Assembly: GCF_004217225.1 (NCBI RefSeq)
Contig: NZ_SHKM01000001.1
Location: 124,001 to 188,000 of the forward strand
Source of the DNA: Azospira oryzae
GTDB lineage: Bacteria > Pseudomonadota > Gammaproteobacteria > Burkholderiales > Rhodocyclaceae
Direction of reading: 5' to 3'
Length of the DNA: 64,000 bases
Shown: one piece after another, positions 48,752 through 58,603 of the stretch
How the letters are laid out: every line of letters begins with the position of its first letter
Position numbering within the stretch: position 1 is the first letter of the stretch
The notes under the pieces: generated by a model
Seen by the model: the letters and a program-made list of their open reading frames with translations, nothing else
The model's database searches: none
What the model was told of the DNA's origin: nothing
Translations under genes and position numbers: made by a program

Positions 48752-49054
48752 ATGACTCTCACCAAAGCAGAACTTGCCGACCTGCTTTTCGAAAAGGTCG
48801 GACTCAACAAGCGCGAAGCCAAGGACATGGTGGAAGCCTTTTTTGAGGAAATCCGCAATGCACTGGAACGGGGCGAAGGCGTCAAGCTTTCCGGCTTCGG
48901 TAATTTCCAGTTGCGCGACAAGCCCCAGCGTCCCGGGCGCAACCCCAAGACCGGCGAGGAGATTCCGATCACCGCCCGCCGCGTCGTTACCTTCCATGCC
49001 AGCCAGAAGCTGAAGGCCGAGGTGGAGCAGTCCTACGATGGAAAGCAGTCCTAA
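48752..49054 (+). CDS. ihfA: integration host factor subunit alpha
   Basis: A 100-residue HU/IHF-family DNA-bending protein, partner of IhfB (30910). [24 protein letters not shown] and [26 protein letters not shown] are diagnostic. It ends the thrS-pheT-ihfA run and overlaps the next gene by 17 bp. Confidence 0.95.
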   Translation: MTLTKAELADLLFEKVGLNKREAKDMVEAFFEEIRNALERGEGVKLSGFGNFQLRDKPQRPGRNPKTGEEIPITARRVVTFHASQKLKAEVEQSYDGKQS

Positions 49055-49406
49055 GGAAAGCGGCAAGGAAGAGTTGCCGCCCATCCCCGCCAAGCGTTAC
49101 TTCACCATCGGTGAAGTGAGCGAGCTTTGCGGCGTCAAACCCCACGTGCTGCGTTACTGGGAGCAGGAGTTCACCCAGCTGCGGCCGGTGAAACGCCGGG
49201 GCAACCGCCGCTATTACCAGCATCACGAAGTGCTGCTGGTGCGTCGTATCCGCGAACTTCTTTATAATCAGGGCTTTACCATTAGCGGTGCGCGTAATCG
49301 CCTGGAAGAGGGGCATGGCGCCACGGAATCCGTGGAGAGCACCGTTCCTGCTGCCCAGGCCTTGCGTCAGGAGCTTTTGGGGATTATTGAATTACTTCGT
49401 GTTTGA
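49038..49406 (+). CDS. MerR-family transcriptional regulator
   Basis: A 122-residue protein with an N-terminal MerR winged [29 protein letters not shown]...[23 protein letters not shown]. The C-terminal part is short and lacks a recognisable ligand domain or metal-binding cysteines, so the signal it senses is unknown. This regulator commonly sits just after ihfA in proteobacteria. It overlaps ihfA by 17 bp. Confidence 0.87.
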   Translation: MESSPKESGKEELPPIPAKRYFTIGEVSELCGVKPHVLRYWEQEFTQLRPVKRRGNRRYYQHHEVLLVRRIRELLYNQGFTISGARNRLEEGHGATESVESTVPAAQALRQELLGIIELLRV

Positions 49407-49412
49407 AAGCTA

Positions 49413-49441
49413 TTTACAAATTTAATTCGTTTCTGTATAGT
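49413..49441 (+). promoter_or_regulatory. promoter of tRNA-Pro
   Basis: TTTACA (49413-49418) and TATAGT (49436-49441), 17 bp apart, the latter with TG just upstream, about 15 bp before the tRNA. Confidence 0.72.
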
Positions 49442-49454
49442 TTTGTTTCTCGAG

Positions 49455-49532
<78 letters not shown>

Positions 49533-49541
49533 GTAGTTCCG

Positions 49542-49568
49542 AAAAAACCGGCCCTAGGCCGGTTTTTT
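49542..49568 (+). terminator. intrinsic terminator after tRNA-Pro
   Basis: AAAAAACCGGCC (49542-49553) pairs with GGCCGGTTTTTT (49557-49568), loop CTA. It ends the tRNA-Pro transcript. Confidence 0.88.
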
Positions 49569-49641
49569 CATTTCCAGCTTTCCTTTTTCTCCTTGTTTCT
49601 CCATTTTTCCGATTTCAGCGGAGAATTATTCCTGTTGTCGA

Positions 49642-49669
49642 TTGCGGCAGGGAAAATAATCCATATAAA
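49642..49669 (+). promoter_or_regulatory. candidate promoter of the H-NS-like gene
   Basis: TTGCGG (49642-49647) and TATAAA (49664-49669), 16 bp apart, within an AT-rich stretch about 75 bp before the ATG. Confidence 0.4.
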
Positions 49670-49743
49670 ATCGGTTGCTCGACAATGAGCTGCCCGCATT
49701 GTCGCCATCGAATCGATTCCCTTATTCCGTAAAGGAAATAAAC

Positions 49744-50061
49744 ATGGATATTTCTTCCCTGTCCCTGGCCGAACTGAAGCTTCTGCAACAGCAAATTCCC
49801 CTGGAAATCAAAAAGCGCGAGGTTCAGGAAAAGGAAAAAGTCCTGAATGAATTGAAACTGATTGCCGAATCCCGGGGCTTTTCCCTGGATCAGCTGCTCA
49901 AGGGCGGCGAAAAAGGCAAGGCCAAGTCCGGCCGCAGCGTCCAGGTTAAATACCGCCATCCCCAGAATGCCGACCTGGCCTGGACCGGTCGCGGCCGCAA
50001 GCCCCAGTGGGTGCAGGAATGGCTGAACGGCGGGCGCAAGATCGAGGAACTGGCTGTCTGA
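49744..50061 (+). CDS. H-NS family nucleoid-associated protein
   Basis: A 105-residue protein: N-terminal oligomerisation helices with a coiled coil (LAELKLLQQQIPLEIKKREV, about 8-55), a basic linker (GKAKSGRSVQVKYR), and the C-terminal DNA-binding motif AWTGRGRKPQWV. Such proteins bind AT-rich, often foreign, DNA and silence it. ATG 49744 has AAAGGAAATAAAC upstream. It could act on the lower-GC islets in this window. Confidence 0.9.
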   Translation: MDISSLSLAELKLLQQQIPLEIKKREVQEKEKVLNELKLIAESRGFSLDQLLKGGEKGKAKSGRSVQVKYRHPQNADLAWTGRGRKPQWVQEWLNGGRKIEELAV

Positions 50062-50117
50062 TCAGCTCCGGTCCGGTAGTTTCTTTCTGCCAACAATAAA
50101 AAGCCTTGTTCCGTTCC

Positions 50118-50858
50118 ATGCGCATTCTCCTCAGTAACGACGACGGTTATTTCGCCACCGGCATTGAAGTGCTGGCCCGTACCCTGGCCGATATCGCCGA
50201 CATCACCGTGGTCGCCCCCGAAAGGGACCGGAGCGGGGCGAGCAATTCCCTGACCCTGGACCGGCCCCTGTCCCTGCGGCGAGCCCCCAACGGCTTTTAT
50301 TTCGTCAATGGCACGCCGACGGATTGCGTCCATCTCGCCGTCACCGGCATGCTGGACGAACTGCCGGACATGGTGGTCTCGGGCATCAACCATGGGGCCA
50401 ACATGGGGGACGACACCGTCTATTCCGGCACCGTGGCGGCGGCGACGGAGGGCCATCTGCTGGGCGTTCCGGCCATTGCCGTTTCCCTGGTGGGCAAGGA
50501 AGCGAGCCAGTTCGAGACGGCAGCCCGGGTGGCCCGGGATCTGGTGCTGCGCTTCCAGCAGGCGCCCCTTGGCCAGCCGGCCCTGCTCAACGTCAATGTG
50601 CCGGATGTGCCCTACGCCGAACTGAAGGGCGTGGCCGTGACCCGGCTGGGCAAGCGCCACAAGGCCGAGCCGGTGGTCAAGGCGCGCACGCCGCGCAATG
50701 AAACGGTTTACTGGGTTGGTGCTGCGGGTGCCGCCCAGGATGCCGGCGAAGGCACCGATTTCCATGCCGTGGCCCAGGGCTGGGCCTCTGTCACGCCGTT
50801 GCAGATCGACCTGACCCACAATCAGCAGCTGCCCGAGCTGCGGAACTGGTTGCGCTGA
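50118..50858 (+). CDS. surE: 5'/3'-nucleotidase SurE
   Basis: A 246-residue metal-dependent nucleotidase: [16 protein letters not shown] (metal-binding Asp-Asp), [44 protein letters not shown]. It removes phosphate from nucleotides and possibly short polyphosphate under stress. First gene of the surE-pcm-nlpD-rpoS run. Confidence 0.95.
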   Translation: MRILLSNDDGYFATGIEVLARTLADIADITVVAPERDRSGASNSLTLDRPLSLRRAPNGFYFVNGTPTDCVHLAVTGMLDELPDMVVSGINHGANMGDDTVYSGTVAAATEGHLLGVPAIAVSLVGKEASQFETAARVARDLVLRFQQAPLGQPALLNVNVPDVPYAELKGVAVTRLGKRHKAEPVVKARTPRNETVYWVGAAGAAQDAGEGTDFHAVAQGWASVTPLQIDLTHNQQLPELRNWLR

Positions 50859-51532
50859 TGGCAACGGGCGTTTCCGGTATCGGCATGACCTCCCTGCGCA
50901 CCCGCATGCGCATGGTGGAGCGTCTGCGGGACAAGGGCATCGTGGACGAGACGGTGCTCGCCGCCATGGCTGCCGTGCCCCGCCATATCTTCGTCGAAGA
51001 GGCCATGGCCCACCGGGCCTATGAGGACACGGCCCTGCCCCTGGGCCATTCCCAGACCATTTCCCAGCCCTATATCGTGGCCCGCATGATCGAGCTGTTG
51101 CGGGCCGGGCGTGAACAGAGTCTGCCCGGCGGTCTCGGCAAGACCCTGGAGATCGGCGCCGGTTGCGGCTACCAGGCAGCGGTGCTGGCCCAGCTGGCGC
51201 CCGACGTCTATGCCGTGGAACGGATCGAGCCCCTGATCGAACGGGCCAAGCAGAACCTGCGGCAGATGCAGCAGTTCAACGTGCGCCTCAAGTATGCCGA
51301 CGGCCAGTTGGGGCTGCCGGAAGCGGCCCCCTATCACACCATCATCGTCGCCGCCGCGGCCAACCGGGTGCCGCCCGCGCTTTTGCAGCAGCTGGCGGTT
51401 GGTGGCAGAATGGTCCTGCCCGTGGGGGCCGGCGAGCAAGCCCTGCACCTGATCGAACGCACGCCCCAGGGGTTCCTTGAGACCAAGCTTGACGCGGTGC
51501 GTTTCGTGCCGCTGCTGTCAGGAGTCGAATGA
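50858..51532 (+). CDS. pcm: protein-L-isoaspartate O-methyltransferase
   Basis: A 224-residue SAM methyltransferase that starts repair of isoaspartate in aged proteins. [38 protein letters not shown] and SAM motif [18 protein letters not shown] are typical, each seen as part of the normal fold. The start overlaps the surE stop (TGATG). Confidence 0.95.
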   Translation: MATGVSGIGMTSLRTRMRMVERLRDKGIVDETVLAAMAAVPRHIFVEEAMAHRAYEDTALPLGHSQTISQPYIVARMIELLRAGREQSLPGGLGKTLEIGAGCGYQAAVLAQLAPDVYAVERIEPLIERAKQNLRQMQQFNVRLKYADGQLGLPEAAPYHTIIVAAAANRVPPALLQQLAVGGRMVLPVGAGEQALHLIERTPQGFLETKLDAVRFVPLLSGVE

Positions 51533-52443
51533 AAACGCCAGGTTTTATCTTCCGTGCCGCCACCCTGAGCGGTATTGCGGCCCTGCTGTTCCTGGCCGGT
51601 TGTGCCAGCCATGCGCCGGCGCCGGTGGTCGAGCGCGGGGTGCCGAGCAAGCCGGCTGCCGCCTCCAAGGACTTCTACACGGTCAAGAAGGGCGACACCC
51701 TCTACAGCATCGCCCTGGATAACGGCCAGGACTACAAGGACGTGGCCGCCTGGAACAATCTGGAAAATCCCAACCGCATCCTGGTGGGGCAGCAGCTGCG
51801 CGTGACGCCTCCCGACGGTGGTGCTGCCGGCACGGCGGTGGCCAAGCCCATCGGTGGCGGCGTGGTGGAAAGCCGTTCCCTGGACGGCGGCCCGGCGCCG
51901 GCTGCGGCCAGCGACACGCTCAAGCGGGAGCCCAAGGCCGGCAAGGAAGCCTATTCCGACCAGGCCTGGGCCAAGGCCCAGAACCAGAACCAGAACAATG
52001 CCCAGGGCGCTGCCGCCAAGCCGGCAGAACCCGTCCGCAGCGAGGCGCCGGCGGCTGCTGCAGCCCCCGCTGCTGCCGATGTGACCTGGGCCTGGCCCGC
52101 CGGCGGCAAGTCCATTGCCGGCTTCAACGAGGCCACCAACAAGGGCGTGGACATCGCCGGCAAGCTGGGCGAACCGGTGCTGGCGGCGGCCGACGGCAAG
52201 GTGGTGTACAGCGGCAGCGGCCTGCGGGGCTACGGCAAGCTGGTGATCATCAAGCATGACGCCACCTTCCTCTCCGCCTACGCCCACAACAACAACATCC
52301 TGGTCAAGGAAGGCCAGTCCGTCACCCGGGGACAGAAGATCGCCGAGATGGGCAATTCGGACACGGACCAGGTGAAGCTGCACTTCGAAATCCGTCGGCA
52401 GGGCAAGCCGGTGGATCCCACCCAGTACCTGCCCAAGCGCTGA
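51529..52443 (+). CDS. nlpD: lipoprotein NlpD, LysM and degenerate LytM domains
   Basis: A 304-residue outer-membrane lipoprotein (lipobox FLAGC, Cys25) with a LysM domain (about 48-95; [18 protein letters not shown]), an Ala/Pro/Gln-rich linker, and a C-terminal LytM/M23 domain ([40 protein letters not shown]). The first zinc ligand is Asn-Lys instead of His, as in E. coli NlpD, so it is probably not a peptidase but an activator of the AmiC amidase in cell division. It overlaps pcm by 4 bp. The rpoS promoter often lies inside nlpD. Confidence 0.92.
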   Translation: MKTPGFIFRAATLSGIAALLFLAGCASHAPAPVVERGVPSKPAAASKDFYTVKKGDTLYSIALDNGQDYKDVAAWNNLENPNRILVGQQLRVTPPDGGAAGTAVAKPIGGGVVESRSLDGGPAPAAASDTLKREPKAGKEAYSDQAWAKAQNQNQNNAQGAAAKPAEPVRSEAPAAAAAPAAADVTWAWPAGGKSIAGFNEATNKGVDIAGKLGEPVLAAADGKVVYSGSGLRGYGKLVIIKHDATFLSAYAHNNNILVKEGQSVTRGQKIAEMGNSDTDQVKLHFEIRRQGKPVDPTQYLPKR

Positions 52444-52453
52444 CAGGTCTGCC

Positions 52454-53440
52454 GTGCGCGACGACGCCGACGCCGCTGATTTTCCCGACGGGGATGCGGA
52501 GGAGGCGTTCGCCGCGGACGAGGCCCAGGACGAGTCCCTGGCCGCCGCTGCGACGGCGGCAGAGGGCGACGACGGGGCGCCGCCGGCCTATGAACTGCTC
52601 AACGACGTCACCCAGCTCTATCTCAACGAGATCGGTGCCAAGCCCCTGCTGACGCCGGCGGAGGAGTTGGAATGGTCCCGCCGGGCCAAGGCCGGGGAAT
52701 TCGCCGCCCGGCAGAAGATGATCGAGCACAACCTGCGCCTGGTGGTGAATATCGCCAAGCACTACCTGAACCGGGGCATTCCCCTGCTCGATCTGGTGGA
52801 AGAGGGCAACCTGGGGCTCATCCATGCCCTGGAGAAATTCGATCCGGAGCGGGGCTTCCGCTTTTCCACCTACGCCACCTGGTGGATCCGCCAGAGCATC
52901 GAGCGGGCCATCATGAACCAGTCCCGCACCATCCGCCTGCCGGTGCACGTGGTCAAGGAAATCAACGTGGTGCTGCGGGCCATGCGCCATCTGGACGGGG
53001 CCCGCGGCCTGACGCCGTCCCGGGAGACCCGGGTGGAGGAAGTGGCCCATCTGCTGGGCAAGCCGGTGGATGACATCCGCCACATTCTCCATCTCAACGA
53101 GCATGTGGCCTCCCTCGATACGCCCCTGGACATCGACCCCAACCACACGGTGGGGGACTCGGTGGCCGACGATTCCGCCGGGGCCGACCCGGTGGGGGTG
53201 TTGCAGGAAAACGAACTCAACGACCTGGTGCTGCAGTGGGTGGAACAGCTGCCGGAAAAACAGCGCCAGGTGGTGGAGCGCCGTTACGGCCTGAAGGGGG
53301 CGGAGATCGCCACCCTGGAAGCCATCGCCGCCGACCTGGGCCTGACCCGGGAACGGGTGCGGCAGATCCAGGGCGAGGCCCTGAGCCAGCTGCGGCGCAT
53401 CATCAAGCGCGGCGGCGTGGACCGGGACAGCATCCTCTAG
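52454..53440 (+). CDS. rpoS: RNA polymerase sigma factor RpoS
   Basis: A 328-residue sigma-70-family factor for stationary phase and general stress. An acidic N-terminus (about 1-50) is followed by regions 1.2 (YLNEIGAKPLLTPAEELE), 2 (NIAKHYLNRGIPLLDLVEEG, RFSTYATWWIRQSIERAIMN), 3, and 4 (ADLGLTRERVRQIQGEALSQLRR). Synteny with nlpD supports RpoS rather than RpoD. GTG 52454 is the first start after nlpD; an internal start near residue 47 would still keep region 1.2. Confidence 0.95.
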   Translation: MRDDADAADFPDGDAEEAFAADEAQDESLAAAATAAEGDDGAPPAYELLNDVTQLYLNEIGAKPLLTPAEELEWSRRAKAGEFAARQKMIEHNLRLVVNIAKHYLNRGIPLLDLVEEGNLGLIHALEKFDPERGFRFSTYATWWIRQSIERAIMNQSRTIRLPVHVVKEINVVLRAMRHLDGARGLTPSRETRVEEVAHLLGKPVDDIRHILHLNEHVASLDTPLDIDPNHTVGDSVADDSAGADPVGVLQENELNDLVLQWVEQLPEKQRQVVERRYGLKGAEIATLEAIAADLGLTRERVRQIQGEALSQLRRIIKRGGVDRDSIL

Positions 53441-53492
53441 CAGGCCGTCCCCTCCGGCCTCCCGGCCCGACCCTCAGTGGCCCCGGGCCTGC

Positions 53493-54524
53493 CTACTGGC
53501 CGGCCGCCAGCAGGGCCTGTTTTTCTTCCCGCAGTTTCTCTCCCAGCTGGAACACCGCCATGGCGTAGAAGCTGGAGCGGTTGTAGCGGCTGATCACCCA
53601 GAAATTCTGTTCCCCCAGCCAGTATTCCGTCGGCGCGTCCGGCGTCACCAGGTCCACCATGGCATAGCGGGCCCCGTCCGGGCCCGGGGCGGCCAGGCCG
53701 GCCCGGCGCAGGGCGCTGGCGCTTTGCCGCAGGGTGAGGTCGGTTTGGGTCAGTTCCGTTGGCGGCTCCGTGCCCAGGGGCAGGGGATGGGCCACCGGGG
53801 CGCCGGTCTGCCAACCGTGCTGGGCGAGGAAACTGGCGACGCTGCCGATGGCGTCCTCCGGGCTGTTGCGCAGGTCTATCTGGCCGTCGCCGTCGAAATC
53901 CACGGCGAAGCGGCGCTGGCTGCTGGGCATGAACTGGGGAATGCCGATGGCGCCGGCGTAGGAGCCCTTGATCTCCAGGGGCGACTGGCGGTTCTCCCGG
54001 GCCAGCAGGAGGAAGTTTTCCAGCTCGCCGCGGAAGAACTCGGCCCGGGGCGTATAGCGGAAGGCCAGGGTGGCCAGGGCCTGCAGCACGGAATAGCGGC
54101 CGGTATTGCGGCCGTATTCGGTTTCGACGCCGATGATGGCGACGATGATTTCCTCCGGCACGCCATAGATGGCGCTGGCCTTGGCGATGGTGGCGGCGTG
54201 GCGTTGCCAGAAAAGCAGACCCTGCTGGCTGCGGCGGTCGTTCACGAAACGTTCCCGGTAGCGCTGCCAGGAGCGGCGCTCGGCGCTGGCGGCGGGCTGG
54301 ATGGCACTGAGCACGGAGGCGTTGGGGCCGGTGGCGGCGAACAGGGATTTCAGCTCCGCCTCTCTGAAGCCGTGGCGCTGGGCCATGTCGGCGGCGAAGG
54401 CGGCGGCCTGCTCGTCGTTGGCGAAGGTTTCCTGGGGGCGGGCGCCGGCGGCGAAAGCGGGGGCAGCCAGGAGCGGGATGAATAGGGCGATTCGGGCGGC
54501 ACTGCGCCGCAAGGCATGTTTCAA
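53493..54524 (-). CDS. mltB: lytic murein transglycosylase B
   Basis: A 343-residue exported enzyme that cleaves peptidoglycan glycan strands with anhydro-sugar formation. Signal peptide to about residue 25; catalytic Glu134 in AIIGVETEYGRNTG; then YAGAIGIPQFMPSSQ and DFDGDGQIDLRNSPEDAIGSVA. No lipobox is seen, so it may be soluble in the periplasm, unlike E. coli MltB. It is convergent with rpoS and overlaps the TgpA-like gene by 4 bp. Confidence 0.92.
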   Translation of the reverse strand: MKHALRRSAARIALFIPLLAAPAFAAGARPQETFANDEQAAAFAADMAQRHGFREAELKSLFAATGPNASVLSAIQPAASAERRSWQRYRERFVNDRRSQQGLLFWQRHAATIAKASAIYGVPEEIIVAIIGVETEYGRNTGRYSVLQALATLAFRYTPRAEFFRGELENFLLLARENRQSPLEIKGSYAGAIGIPQFMPSSQRRFAVDFDGDGQIDLRNSPEDAIGSVASFLAQHGWQTGAPVAHPLPLGTEPPTELTQTDLTLRQSASALRRAGLAAPGPDGARYAMVDLVTPDAPTEYWLGEQNFWVISRYNRSSFYAMAVFQLGEKLREEKQALLAAGQ

Positions 54525-56527
54525 GAGGGTCTCCGGGATGGCAGCTCGCGGATGCAGGCGGCTAGCCGTTCTAGCAGTTGTTGTCGGTCACGGGGCGCCA
54601 ATGGTGGCCCATAGCGCAGGGTGGCGTAAAGCCCCGCAATGGCTTCGGCCTGGGGCGCCAGGGTGGGCAGGCGCTCTCCCAGCCGGCGGCCGTAGGCCAG
54701 GGGGCCTTCCCACGGGGCCCGCGCCAGGTCCGGGGCGAGGCGGGCGCTGCGGCGGCAGAAGCGCTGCCACAGGCGCTCTTCCGGGGCCAGGCGGGGGCGC
54801 CGGCCCAGGCTCCACAGGGTCAGCAGAAGCAGGAGCAGGCCGCAGGCGGCGGCCAGGGCGGCGCTCATATTGCGCCAGTCCGGCTGCTGCAGGCCGAGGC
54901 GGGAGAGCAGCTGGCGCTGGCGTTCCGGGGTGTAGCCGAGGACCCACTGGTTCCAGGCGTTGTTGGCCGCTTCCCAGCGGTGGCGCAGGCGCACCAGCCA
55001 GTCCAGGTCCACCCGGGCCAGCAGGGGCAGGGCTTCGTCGTCGGGCAGGGCGGCGGCGATGCCGGCCTCGATGCGCGCCGGGGAAATGGCCGAGGTGGGG
55101 TCCACCCGCCGCCAGCCCTGGTCTTCCAGCCAGACTTCGGCCCAGGCGTGGGCGTCGGACTGGCGCACCGTCAGGTAGCCGTCCACCGGGTTGATGTCGC
55201 CGCCCTGGTAGCCGGTCACCACTCGGGCCGGCACGCCGGCGGCCCGCATCAGGACGACGAAGGCCGAGGCGTAGTGTTCGCAGAAGCCGCGGCGGGTGGC
55301 GAACAGGAACTCGTCCACCCCGTCCCGTCCCAGCAGGGGCGCGCGCAGGGTGTAGAAAAAGGGCTCCTGGCGGAAGTGGGCCAGGGCCCGCTGCACCAGG
55401 CTGGCCGGGCGGGGATCGGCGCGGCGCCACTGTTCCGCCAGTTCCCGGGTGCGCGGATTGCGTTCCGCCGGCAGCTGCAGGGCCCGCTGCAACACCAGGG
55501 GCTGCTCCTGACGGTTGTGGCGGTAGTCCAGCACCGAGCGGAAGGCCTGCCGGCTGCGGCTGGTCAGGGGCGCCGGCGCCAGCACCTGCAGGTCGTGGCC
55601 GATGCTGGCCTCGGCGGGGACGGCGGTGGGGCTGTCCAGGGCCAGCAGCCAGCGCTGGTTGTGGGGTTCCAGGGTGGTGACGTAGGCCACTTCCGGGCCC
55701 CGGGCTTCCACCTGGGGCTTGCGGTGGGGCAGGAAGCGGGCGCGCCAGACGCCGTCGGCGAAATGGTCCAGCACCGGGCCGCGCCAGTAGAGCTGGGCCC
55801 GGGGCGGCGTCTCGCCCTGGAACTGGACGCGGAAGGCGATGCTGCCGTTCTGGATGAGATTGGCCAGGCTGCCCGGGGCCATGGTCTCCGAGAGGCCGCT
55901 GAGCCCGGCATGGGCGTCCCGGGGCAGGCCCCAGAGGGGGCCGGAGATGCGCGGAAAGAGCAGGTACAGCACCAGCATGAAGGGCAGGGCCTGCAGGGTC
56001 AGCACACCGGCGTAGCGCAGGCTGGCCAGGGGCCGGGCCCGGTCGTCGCCGTGCAGGCGCAGCAGGGTTGCCGTGAGCAGCACCAGGGCCAGGAGCATCC
56101 ACAGGCCGGTGGGAATGCTCTGGGAGTGGAAATAGTGGGTGAGCAGGAGGAAGTAGCCCAGCATCAGCACCACCACCCCGTCCCGGCGCTGCCTCAGTTC
56201 CATCAGCTTGAGGGCCAGGAACAGCACCAGCAGGCTGACACCCGCATCCCGGCCGAGAAGGGTGCGGTATTCGACGACGATGGCGGCCAGGCTGCCGAGG
56301 GATACCAGGGACAGCAGCCAGCGGGGCGGCAGGGGCAGCTGGCGCAGCCACAGCCAGGCGCGCCAGGCCAGGACCAGGCCGGCAATGGCAGTGAGCCAGA
56401 GGGGCTGGTGCAGGGTGTGGGGCCCGGCCGTGGCGAGGGCGCACAGCAGCAGCCAGGGCAGCACGCTGTGGGGCAGGGGCGACGGCAGCGGACGGCGCTG
56501 CCGGCGCCAGGGCAGGCGCCAGTTCAT
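54521..56527 (-). CDS. TgpA-type membrane transglutaminase-like protein
   Basis: A 668-residue protein with an N-terminal multi-pass membrane region (about 20-205), a periplasmic transglutaminase core, a further membrane helix (about 560-590), and a cytosolic C-terminus (DUF4129-like). The catalytic triad is visible: Cys416 in RGFCEHYASAF, His460 in DAHAWAEVW, Asp476 in RRVDPT. It forms a set with the DUF58 and MoxR genes upstream, overlapping DUF58 by 4 bp. TgpA of Pseudomonas is essential, but the substrate is uncertain; a cell-envelope role is likely. Confidence 0.9.
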   Translation of the reverse strand: MNWRLPWRRQRRPLPSPLPHSVLPWLLLCALATAGPHTLHQPLWLTAIAGLVLAWRAWLWLRQLPLPPRWLLSLVSLGSLAAIVVEYRTLLGRDAGVSLLVLFLALKLMELRQRRDGVVVLMLGYFLLLTHYFHSQSIPTGLWMLLALVLLTATLLRLHGDDRARPLASLRYAGVLTLQALPFMLVLYLLFPRISGPLWGLPRDAHAGLSGLSETMAPGSLANLIQNGSIAFRVQFQGETPPRAQLYWRGPVLDHFADGVWRARFLPHRKPQVEARGPEVAYVTTLEPHNQRWLLALDSPTAVPAEASIGHDLQVLAPAPLTSRSRQAFRSVLDYRHNRQEQPLVLQRALQLPAERNPRTRELAEQWRRADPRPASLVQRALAHFRQEPFFYTLRAPLLGRDGVDEFLFATRRGFCEHYASAFVVLMRAAGVPARVVTGYQGGDINPVDGYLTVRQSDAHAWAEVWLEDQGWRRVDPTSAISPARIEAGIAAALPDDEALPLLARVDLDWLVRLRHRWEAANNAWNQWVLGYTPERQRQLLSRLGLQQPDWRNMSAALAAACGLLLLLLTLWSLGRRPRLAPEERLWQRFCRRSARLAPDLARAPWEGPLAYGRRLGERLPTLAPQAEAIAGLYATLRYGPPLAPRDRQQLLERLAACIRELPSRRPS

Positions 56528-57498
56528 GGCTGACGGGCTCCCGGGGGCGACCACAGGGCCAGGGTTTCCAGGCAGCGCTGGCGGTGGGCCGGGCCGCTGC
56601 CCCGGGGGATGTCCACTCCGGGCAGTTGCAGGCCGTAGCTCAGGCCCTCAGCTTCCGCCGCCAGGACCCAGCCGGTGAGGAGGGAGAGGCCCTGTTCCAC
56701 GTCACAGCCGGAGGGCAGGTCCTGCCAGTCGAGGCGGATTTCCTCGGCGCCGCCGCCAGCAAAGTGTTTCACCGGCAGGGGCCGTTCCGCCGGCTCCCGG
56801 GCAGCCGCCTTCCAGGCGATGTGACGCAGGGGGTCGGCCGGCTGGCGCGGACGCAGTCCGGCGAAGTCCTCCTGGCCGTTGCCGCCCCGGCTGTCGCCGG
56901 CCTGGGGCACGCTGCGGGCCCGGGGTAGGGGGCTGGACAGGGGCGCGGGATAGACCAGGTGCCGGGCCGCGGGCAGGAAATAGGCCCAGGCGCGGAAGAG
57001 GCCCAGGGGGTAGACACTGGCGACGGTCAGTCGCGGCAGGGGGCGGTAGCCCCGGGGCTGGGGCGGCAGGGGCAGGCTGACGCTGCTGCTGTCCGGGAGC
57101 TCCAGTTCCGCCAGGATGGGGCCGGCGCCGGCATCCAGGGCCAGGGCCCGTCGCGGCCGGGGGTCGGGGCGGTCCAGGTGCAGGGTCAGGCGGGCCTGCT
57201 CGCCGGCGAAGACCGGGGCCACGGTGCCGGCCTGGAGCCCCAGGCCGAGCAGGTTGCGGAAGGTATGCACCATGGCCACCAGTCCCAGTCCCGCCAGCAG
57301 GAACACCAGGGCGTGGCCCAGGGCCAGGTCGTAATTGATGGCCCCCAGCAGCATCACCACCAGGGCCAGGGCGTAGAGGAGGCCGCTGCGGGTGGGCAGG
57401 ATGTAGATGCGCCGCCGCTCCAGGCGGACTGCGCCGCCCTCGGGCTGGAGACGGAATAGCCAGCGTTGCCAGCGCTGGGCCTGGGCGCGCAGGTCCAT
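56524..57498 (-). CDS. DUF58 domain membrane protein
   Basis: A 324-residue protein with two N-terminal membrane helices (YALALVVMLLGAINYDLALG, HALVFLLAGLGLVAMVHTF), a beta-rich region, and a DUF58/vWA-like segment with GDSRGGNGQEDFAGLRPRQP and RHIAWKAAAR. DUF58 proteins associate with MoxR ATPases and membrane TgpA proteins. It lies between the two. Confidence 0.87.
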   Translation of the reverse strand: MDLRAQAQRWQRWLFRLQPEGGAVRLERRRIYILPTRSGLLYALALVVMLLGAINYDLALGHALVFLLAGLGLVAMVHTFRNLLGLGLQAGTVAPVFAGEQARLTLHLDRPDPRPRRALALDAGAGPILAELELPDSSSVSLPLPPQPRGYRPLPRLTVASVYPLGLFRAWAYFLPAARHLVYPAPLSSPLPRARSVPQAGDSRGGNGQEDFAGLRPRQPADPLRHIAWKAAAREPAERPLPVKHFAGGGAEEIRLDWQDLPSGCDVEQGLSLLTGWVLAAEAEGLSYGLQLPGVDIPRGSGPAHRQRCLETLALWSPPGARQP

Positions 57499-57509
57499 GG
57501 TCTGCCGGT

Positions 57510-58451
57510 TCAGGGCAGGGCCACGCCCCGCAGCAGGGCCAGGGCTTCCTCGGGACTGGCATGGCCGCTGCCCTGGGCCAGGGGCAGGCGGTGGCAGGCG
57601 AGGGCGGGCCAGACGGCCTGGACGTCTTCCGGCAGCACCTGGCGGCGTCCGGCCAGGTAGGCCCAGGCCCGGGACACCGCCAGCAGGGCCAGGGCGGCCC
57701 GGGGGCTGAGACCGTGGCGGAAGGCGGGGGCGCGCCGGCTGGCTTCCACCAAAGCCTGCACATAGTCGAGCAGGGGCGGCGCCGCATGGACCCGCTCCAC
57801 CTCGTCCTGAAAGCCTGCCAGGGCCGGGGGCGTCAGGCAGGGCGTCAGCGCAGCCACCTGGCTGCGGCGGCCGCCGGATTCGAGCAGGGCCCGCTCGGCC
57901 CGGCTGTCCGGGTAGCCCAGTTCCAGGCGCAGGAGGAAACGGTCCAGCTGGGACTCGGGCAGGGGAAAGGTGCCGACCTGGTGGGCCGGGTTCTGGGTGG
58001 CGATGACGAAAAAGGGTTCCGGCAGGGGCCGGGTGATGCCTTCGGCGGTCACCTGGTGTTCTTCCATGGCTTCGAGCAGGGCGCTCTGGGTCTTCGGCGT
58101 GGCCCGGTTGATTTCGTCGGCCAGTACCACCTGGGTGAAGATGGGTCCGGGGAGGAAACGGAAGTCGGCATGTTCCCGGTCGAAGATGGAGACGCCCAGG
58201 ATGTCCGCCGGCAGCATGTCGCTGGTGAACTGGATGCGCTGGAAGTCCAGGCCCAGCAGCCGGGCCAGGGTGTGGGCCAGGGTGGTCTTGCCGACGCCGG
58301 GCAGGTCCTCGATGAGCAGGTGGCCCCGGGCCAGCAGGCAGGCCAGGGCCAGCCGGACCTGGGTGTCCTTGCCGAGGATGACGCGGTTGGCGGCATCGAG
58401 GACGGCGGCGATGCCGTCGCCCGGAGAGGTCTGGGAGGCTGGAAGGGGCAT
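57510..58451 (-). CDS. MoxR-family AAA+ ATPase
   Basis: A 313-residue AAA+ ATPase acting as a chaperone for vWA-type partners. Walker A is DLPGVGKTTLAH (about 49-60), Walker B VVLADEINRA, sensor region VIATQNPAHQVGTFPLPESQLDRF. It opens the minus-strand MoxR-DUF58-TgpA run. ATG 58451 matches the family N-terminus; an ATG at 58559 would add an unconserved prefix. Confidence 0.92.
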   Translation of the reverse strand: MPLPASQTSPGDGIAAVLDAANRVILGKDTQVRLALACLLARGHLLIEDLPGVGKTTLAHTLARLLGLDFQRIQFTSDMLPADILGVSIFDREHADFRFLPGPIFTQVVLADEINRATPKTQSALLEAMEEHQVTAEGITRPLPEPFFVIATQNPAHQVGTFPLPESQLDRFLLRLELGYPDSRAERALLESGGRRSQVAALTPCLTPPALAGFQDEVERVHAAPPLLDYVQALVEASRRAPAFRHGLSPRAALALLAVSRAWAYLAGRRQVLPEDVQAVWPALACHRLPLAQGSGHASPEEALALLRGVALP

Positions 58452-58603
58452 GGCTTGTGGCTTCCCGATGTTGGGATAATAATCACAGATGAGAACGGTA
58501 GCAGCACGAACGATTATATCCATAACCAAAATCCGGACCGGGAGGAGACGTCTCCGCACAGGAGACAGCGCACCCAGGGCCGCTCAACGCTCGGACGACC
58601 TAC

